This document shows, piece after piece, positions 6,401 through 9,262 of a stretch of DNA of 9,262 nucleotides. Made by a program: the position numbers and the translations under genes. Source of the stretch: Rhodobacteraceae bacterium UBA3087 (lineage in GTDB: Bacteria; Pseudomonadota; Alphaproteobacteria; Rhodobacterales; Rhodobacteraceae); contig DFBF01000198.1 in NCBI GenBank assembly GCA_002367285.1, positions 7,084 through 16,345 on the forward strand. Direction: 5' to 3'. Position 1 is the first letter of the stretch, and the number at the start of each line of letters is the position of its first letter. Under the pieces are notes generated by a model that worked only from the letters and a program-made list of their open reading frames with translations, was not told where the DNA came from and made no database searches.

Positions 6401-7087
6401 TCAATCTGGGCCGGGCCAAGCACCCTGCTCCAGATGCATGGCATAGGGCATCGGATCATAGTTGACGGTCAAACCCTGTGCGCGCCAGGCACGAAACGCC
6501 GGATCGGACAAATGATGCGCGACATAGGTCTGCGCGGCGTCCGAAACGGGCAGGTCATAACCCGCGATCCGCGCGGCAATGGGCGCATAGAACACGTCGG
6601 CCAGCGAATAAGCGCCGAACAGCCAGGGGCCTGCGTCGCCAAATTGGCTGCGGGCCAGCGACCACAGATCTTCGAGGCGGGCCAGATCGGTGCGCACGGC
6701 GTCCGAGGGGGCGAACCCCTGCCATTGGCCATGCAACTGCATCGGACAGTCAGTGCGCAGCGCGCCAAAACCGGAATGCATTTCGGCAACCAGCCACCGC
6801 GCCATGGCGCGTGCGGCGGGGTCTGCGGGCCACAGACCAGCATCGGGGTGGCGTTCGGCCAGGGTTTCGGCCATGGCCAGCGTGTCGCCGACAACGGTGC
6901 CGTCGGGAATGCGCATCACGGGCACCAGGCGGGCCGGGGCCAACGGGGCCAAATCCTGTTGCATCGTGCCGGTATACAGGCCGACCATGTGTGTGCGATG
7001 GGGGATGTCGAAGCATTCAAACATCAGCCAACCGCGCAGGGACCAGGACGAAAACGTGCGGTCCCCAATATAAAGATCATAAGTCAT
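6401..7087 (-). CDS. Glutathione S-transferase family protein
   Basis: A 228-residue cytoplasmic GST that would conjugate glutathione to an unknown electrophile, or use it in isomerisation or reduction. The thioredoxin-like N-terminal half has SSWSLRG at 13-19, where Ser13 or Ser14 is the likely glutathione-activating residue, then LVPVMRIPDG with the cis-proline P57, and GDTLAMAETLAE (68-79), whose D69-T70 take the place of the usual glutathione-binding acidic-Ser pair. The helical C-terminal half has the N-capping box in SLADVFYAPIAARI (161-174; S161, D164). The start is either ATG at 7085-7087 (used here) or GTG at 7091-7093, two codons upstream; neither has a clear ribosome site. It lies 58 nt beyond the phosphatase stop and 89 nt before comM on the same strand. 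The substrate cannot be read from sequence, though gshB is nearby. Confidence 0.9.
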   Translation of the reverse strand: MTYDLYIGDRTFSSWSLRGWLMFECFDIPHRTHMVGLYTGTMQQDLAPLAPARLVPVMRIPDGTVVGDTLAMAETLAERHPDAGLWPADPAARAMARWLVAEMHSGFGALRTDCPMQLHGQWQGFAPSDAVRTDLARLEDLWSLARSQFGDAGPWLFGAYSLADVFYAPIAARIAGYDLPVSDAAQTYVAHHLSDPAFRAWRAQGLTVNYDPMPYAMHLEQGAWPGPD

Positions 7088-7135
7088 AGGCACAGGTTAG
7101 CTGAGGCTGCACATCACCAAAAGTCGTGATTTATG

Positions 7136-7168
7136 CGCTGATCCATCACGGAAGGTGATTGATCAGCG
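7136..7168 (-). terminator. Strong hairpin over the stop codon of the phosphatase gene; likely end of the cob unit
   Basis: A 14-bp stem with a single internal C/T mismatch: left arm 7136-7149 (CGCTGATCCATCAC), loop GGAAG at 7150-7154, right arm 7155-7168 (GTGATTGATCAGCG). It encodes the last five to six codons of the phosphatase and its TGA (7146-7148). On the minus strand the stem is followed not by a T-run but by an AT-richer stretch with TTTT about 15 nt on (plus AAAA at 7119-7122). It may be an imperfect terminator, a Rho-assisted end or an mRNA 3'-stabilising hairpin. The structure is certain; the role is inferred. Confidence 0.45.
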
Positions 7169-7724
7169 GTGCCGATGGGCCAGCCGGGCCGTTGTCGATC
7201 CGGGTGACGGACAGGTTGTCGATCTTTTGTGCCAGAATGCTGTGCGGATCGCGGCCCAGGGCCAGGGCCAGCTGGGTCAGGATCACACCGAAATGCGCGA
7301 CGATGATGATGTCTTGATGTTGTGGCAGGCGGGCGACGGCGGCGCAGACGCGGGCCTCGGTCTGGAACCAGCTTTCGCCACCCGGTGCCTGAATGTCGCC
7401 CGGTGTTTCCCAGTATTGGCGCGACAGCCGGGGATGGCTTTGTTCGATTTCGGGAAAGCTTTTCAGCTCCCACTCGCCGAAATGCATCTCGCGCAGGTCG
7501 GCATCATCGGCCAGACGCGGGCGCGTGCCCTGTATCGCATCCGCCGTGGCCTGCGCCCGGCTGAGGGTCGAGGAAATCACCGGTGCATGCGGCAAATGGG
7601 CAGACAGCCGTGCGATTTGGGCAGTGTCGGACAGATCAGCGGGCAGATCGGACCAGCCGACCATGGTTTTCGCGTGGGTCGGACCATGGCGCACCCACCA
7701 AAGGCGCTGGGCGGCGGCGGTCAT
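7146..7724 (-). CDS. Histidine phosphatase family protein, probable alpha-ribazole phosphatase
   Basis: A 192-residue histidine phosphatase (phosphoglycerate-mutase-like). The RHG motif VRHGPT is at 11-16 with H13 as the phospho-acceptor and R12; R56 in SSTLSRAQATADAI, the acid region LREMHFGEWE (78-86; E79 or E84) and the second His, H144 in VAHFGV, complete the usual pocket. GWSDLPADLSD (23-33) is the family's substrate-entry segment. Its start overlaps the cobU stop as ATGA, which points to coupled expression and to removal of phosphate from alpha-ribazole-5'-phosphate (or adenosylcobalamin-5'-phosphate) in nucleotide-loop assembly, the job of enterobacterial CobC. I leave the symbol empty because cobC names a different enzyme in alphaproteobacteria and the substrate is inferred from context. 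Its stop codon lies in a strong hairpin. Confidence 0.85.
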   Translation of the reverse strand: MTAAAQRLWWVRHGPTHAKTMVGWSDLPADLSDTAQIARLSAHLPHAPVISSTLSRAQATADAIQGTRPRLADDADLREMHFGEWELKSFPEIEQSHPRLSRQYWETPGDIQAPGGESWFQTEARVCAAVARLPQHQDIIIVAHFGVILTQLALALGRDPHSILAQKIDNLSVTRIDNGPAGPSAPLINHLP

Positions 7725-8233
7725 TTCAACACCAGCGGCAGGCCGGCCATGACGGCAATCACGCTGTTGGCCTGGGCGGCAAGCCGTTGGTTCAAGGCAC
7801 CTTGGGCAGTGCGAAACCGCCGGGCCAGCGCGTTTTCCGGCACGATCCCTGCGCCAACCTCGTTTGTGACCACAACCACGGGGGCGGGGCAGGCGACCAG
7901 CGCGGCCAACAGGGCGTCTTCTTCGGCGCTCAGGTCATTGTCTGAAAACAGCTGATTGGTCAGCCACAGCGTTGCGCAGTCCAGCAAAACGGCCTCGCCC
8001 GGTTTGGCTTGGGACAGGGCGGCGGGCAGGTCCAGCGGGGCCTCGATCGTGCGCCATTGCGCACCGCGCCGATCGCGATGGCTGGCAATTTTCGCCGCCA
8101 TTTCGGCGTCATAGGCCTGACCGGTCGCGATATACAGCAACGGGCGGGCGGTGTCGGTCAAAAGGCGCTCGGCATAGGTGGATTTGCCTGATCCGGCGCC
8201 GCCGATCACAAGGGTGAACTGGGGCAAAGTCAT
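7721..8233 (-). CDS. cobU: Bifunctional adenosylcobinamide kinase / adenosylcobinamide-phosphate guanylyltransferase
   Basis: CobU (CobP in the aerobic-pathway naming) phosphorylates adenosylcobinamide and then transfers GMP to it, activating the lower arm of cobalamin for the nucleotide loop. The 170 residues fit the family. Visible motifs: P-loop GGAGSGKS at 11-18; SHRDRRGAQWRTIEAP at 51-66, where H52 corresponds to the His that becomes guanylylated in Salmonella CobU (H46); LLDCATLWLTN at 83-93 (Walker B-like); and VTNEVGAGIVPENALARRF at 122-140, followed by AQGALNQRLA. The ATG at 8231-8233 has only AAGG 3 nt upstream, which is close. It starts a minus-strand pair with the phosphatase and is divergent from the ChaN-like gene across 75 nt. 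I see no cobalamin riboswitch ahead of it; the spacer is too short for one. Confidence 0.95.
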   Translation of the reverse strand: MTLPQFTLVIGGAGSGKSTYAERLLTDTARPLLYIATGQAYDAEMAAKIASHRDRRGAQWRTIEAPLDLPAALSQAKPGEAVLLDCATLWLTNQLFSDNDLSAEEDALLAALVACPAPVVVVTNEVGAGIVPENALARRFRTAQGALNQRLAAQANSVIAVMAGLPLVLK

Positions 8234-8239
8234 GCGCCT

Positions 8240-8268
8240 TTGCTAGCGGTTGCGACGCATTGGTGCAA
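8240..8268 (-). promoter_or_regulatory. Possible cobU promoter
   Basis: The minus strand has TTGCAC (8263-8268) as -35 and TAGCAA (8240-8245) as -10, 17 nt apart. The -35 matches 4 of 6 and the -10 only 3 of 6 consensus bases. A start 6-7 nt after the -10 would fall at or next to the cobU ATG, implying a leaderless or nearly leaderless mRNA, in line with the poor ribosome site. Weak evidence. Confidence 0.25.
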
Positions 8269-8270
8269 TC

Positions 8271-8301
8271 GGGTTGCGGGGGGGTGGGGGCGGTGGCAGG
8301 G
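8271..8301 (+). other. G-rich tract with canonical G-quadruplex pattern
   Basis: G-runs on the plus strand: GGG (8271-8273), seven G (8278-8284), five G (8286-8290) and GGG (8299-8301). Splitting the seven-G run as GGG-G-GGG gives four G3 tracts with loops of 4, 1 and 1 nt within 8271-8288. It lies 8-38 nt before the ChaN-like gene's ATG, in what would be its mRNA leader, and would be C-rich in the cobU direction. The pattern is directly visible; folding and any role are inferred. Confidence 0.55.
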
Positions 8302-8308
8302 TGTGGCC

Positions 8309-9103
8309 ATGAAACACGTACTGATCTGGGCCCTGATGACGGGCGCGATGGCGGAACCGGCGATGGCCGGGCCGGTCGAAGATGTGGTTGCGGGCGCCGA
8401 TGTGGTGATCGTTGGCGAAGTGCATGACAACCCGGCGCACCATGTGGTGCAGACCGAAGTGGTCGCGCATGTGCAGCCTGCGGCGCTGGTGTTTGAAATG
8501 CTGACCCGCGATCAGGCGGGCCGTGTGGCGGGTGTCATGGCGGGCGACCCGGCGGAGGCGGCAAACGCGCTGGGCTGGGCCGACAGCGGCTGGCCGGATT
8601 TCGACATGTACCGCCCGATCTTTGAGGCCTCAGATGCGCGGGTCTACGGCGCGGCGGTGTCGCGTGACGTGGCGCGGAGGGTGTTCGCAGACGGGGTCGT
8701 GGCGCATTTTGACGGCGACGCGGCGGCCTTTGCTTTGACCGACCCGCTGGAGGCAACGCAACAGGCCGCCCGGCTGGATTTGCAGTTTGATGCCCATTGC
8801 GAGGCGATGCCGCGTGAGGCCCTGGGGGGCATGGTCGAGGTCCAGCGCTTGCGCGATGCAACCCTGGCGCAGGCCGTGGCGCAGGCGATGCAGGACACGG
8901 GCGGGCCGGTGGTGGTGATCACCGGCAATGGCCACGCGCGACGCGACTGGGGCGTGCCATTCTATGTGGCGCGCGTGGTGCCGGACGCCACTGTGATCAG
9001 CATCGGGCAGGGCGAAGAGGGCGGCACACCGGACGGCGGGTTCGACCTGGTGCTGGACGCGCCCGGTGTGGAGCGGCCCGATCCTTGCGACGCGTTTCGC
9101 TAA
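8309..9103 (+). CDS. ChaN family (DUF399) exported protein, possible haem/iron-related
   Basis: A 264-residue exported protein of the ChaN/DUF399 family; Campylobacter ChaN is a haem-binding lipoprotein. Family marks: VIVGEVHDNPAHHVVQ at 33-48, VFEMLTRDQ at 61-69, DMYRPIFEAS at 99-108, a mid segment DAHCEAMP at 161-168, and VVITGNGHARRDWGVP at 202-217. Residues 1-20 look like a signal peptide (MKHVLIWALM, then AMA before Gly21) cleaved by signal peptidase I. There is no lipobox Cys, so it would be soluble in the periplasm, unlike Campylobacter ChaN. The same frame is open from 8240, but that extension has no ribosome site and would mask the signal peptide, so I use ATG 8309. It is divergent from cobU and upstream of coaBC. 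The family call is good; ligand and role are unproven. Confidence 0.87.
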   Translation: MKHVLIWALMTGAMAEPAMAGPVEDVVAGADVVIVGEVHDNPAHHVVQTEVVAHVQPAALVFEMLTRDQAGRVAGVMAGDPAEAANALGWADSGWPDFDMYRPIFEASDARVYGAAVSRDVARRVFADGVVAHFDGDAAAFALTDPLEATQQAARLDLQFDAHCEAMPREALGGMVEVQRLRDATLAQAVAQAMQDTGGPVVVITGNGHARRDWGVPFYVARVVPDATVISIGQGEEGGTPDGGFDLVLDAPGVERPDPCDAFR

Positions 9104-9115
9104 CGGCGGAACCGC

Positions 9116-9144
9116 TTGAGTTTGCTGGCCGGGGTCCGTAACAC
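9116..9144 (+). promoter_or_regulatory. Possible coaBC promoter
   Basis: TTGAGT (9116-9121) and TAACAC (9139-9144) are 17 nt apart in the 67-nt gap between the ChaN-like gene and coaBC. The -35 matches 4 of 6 bases and the -10 matches 3 of 6. Read-through from the upstream gene is equally possible; no terminator hairpin is evident between them. Confidence 0.27.
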
Positions 9145-9170
9145 TCGTATGGACTGAAACGGGGGCCAAT

Positions 9171-9262
9171 ATGCTCGCAGGAAAACGTATTCTTCTGATC
9201 ATCGGCGGCGGGATCGCGGCGTTCAAATCGCTGGATTTGATCCGGCGCTTGCGCGAACGTGG
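9171..9262 (+). CDS. coaBC: CoaBC (phosphopantothenoylcysteine decarboxylase / phosphopantothenate-cysteine ligase), N-terminal part
   Basis: Only the first 30 codons lie in the window. They read as the start of the flavin-dependent CoaC half of the bifunctional enzyme that makes 4'-phosphopantetheine for coenzyme A: KRILLIIGGGIAAFKSLDLI at residues 5-24, with the family signature GGGIAAFK at 12-19 (usually GGIAAYK), followed by an Arg-rich helix, RRLRERG. The full protein is normally about 400 residues. ATG at 9171 follows a G-run (GGGGG, 9161-9165) by 5 nt. The short length limits certainty, since other HFCD-fold flavoproteins start similarly, but the sequence matches CoaBC closely. Confidence 0.85.
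   Translation, partial: MLAGKRILLIIGGGIAAFKSLDLIRRLRER

Noticed and set aside
8240..8308. Upstream extension of the ChaN-like protein by 23 codons
   Set aside because: The extension has no ribosome site, is drawn from the G-rich spacer and would bury a clear signal peptide that begins at ATG 8309.
1..9262. Mobile element, prophage, CRISPR, defence or toxin-antitoxin island
   Set aside because: Every open stretch is accounted for by core-metabolism or housekeeping families in tight spacing. I see no transposase, integrase, terminal repeats, repeat-spacer array, tRNA or sharp base-composition break.

Overview
The window is a high-GC (roughly 60% or more by eye), densely packed chromosomal segment. 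It holds ten protein genes, two of them cut by the window edges. The protein sequences and gene neighbourhood (a short penicillin-binding-protein-activator-like lipoprotein divergent from rsmI-yraN, then gshB, an HSL-type hydrolase, comM/yifB, a GST, cobU with a histidine phosphatase, a ChaN-like protein and coaBC) suggest an alphaproteobacterium, most likely Rhodobacterales (Roseobacter group). That placement is my recognition of family style and synteny, not a database result.

Layout. Positions 1-1593 (minus strand) carry the 5' part of glnD behind a lipoprotein gene of the LppC/LpoA family; glnD starts inside the last codons of the lipoprotein gene. A 97-bp divergent intergenic region separates them from a plus-strand run at 1691-4827: rsmI and yraN (ATGA overlap), gshB after a 67-nt gap, and an alpha/beta hydrolase (GTGA overlap with gshB). 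That run meets a minus-strand run tail to tail, with a 31-nt overlap of coding sequence at 4797-4827. The minus-strand run, in transcription order, is cobU and a histidine phosphatase (ATGA overlap), a strong hairpin over the phosphatase stop codon, a GST, an 89-nt spacer with three GTTAAC boxes, and comM. Divergent from cobU, on the plus strand, are a ChaN-like exported protein (8309-9103) and the first 30 codons of coaBC (from 9171).

How the genes fit together. Most are core functions: ribosome modification (RsmI), glutathione synthesis and use (GshB, GST), nitrogen signalling (GlnD), corrinoid salvage and nucleotide-loop assembly (CobU and the phosphatase), CoA synthesis (CoaBC) and handling of incoming DNA (ComM). 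I see no tRNA, rRNA, insertion sequence, CRISPR array, prophage or recognisable defence system, and no stretch over 300 bases without a gene. The most interesting non-coding signal is the comM upstream region: three GTTAAC cores, two of them in a 9-bp inverted repeat, with one near-match to the alphaproteobacterial CtrA site. This matters because comM homologues are tied to CtrA-dependent DNA uptake in Rhodobacter. Other points worth a look are a nearly perfect 14-bp stem over the phosphatase stop codon, a G-quadruplex-type tract ahead of the chaN-like gene, and a substituted catalytic-acid position in the hydrolase.
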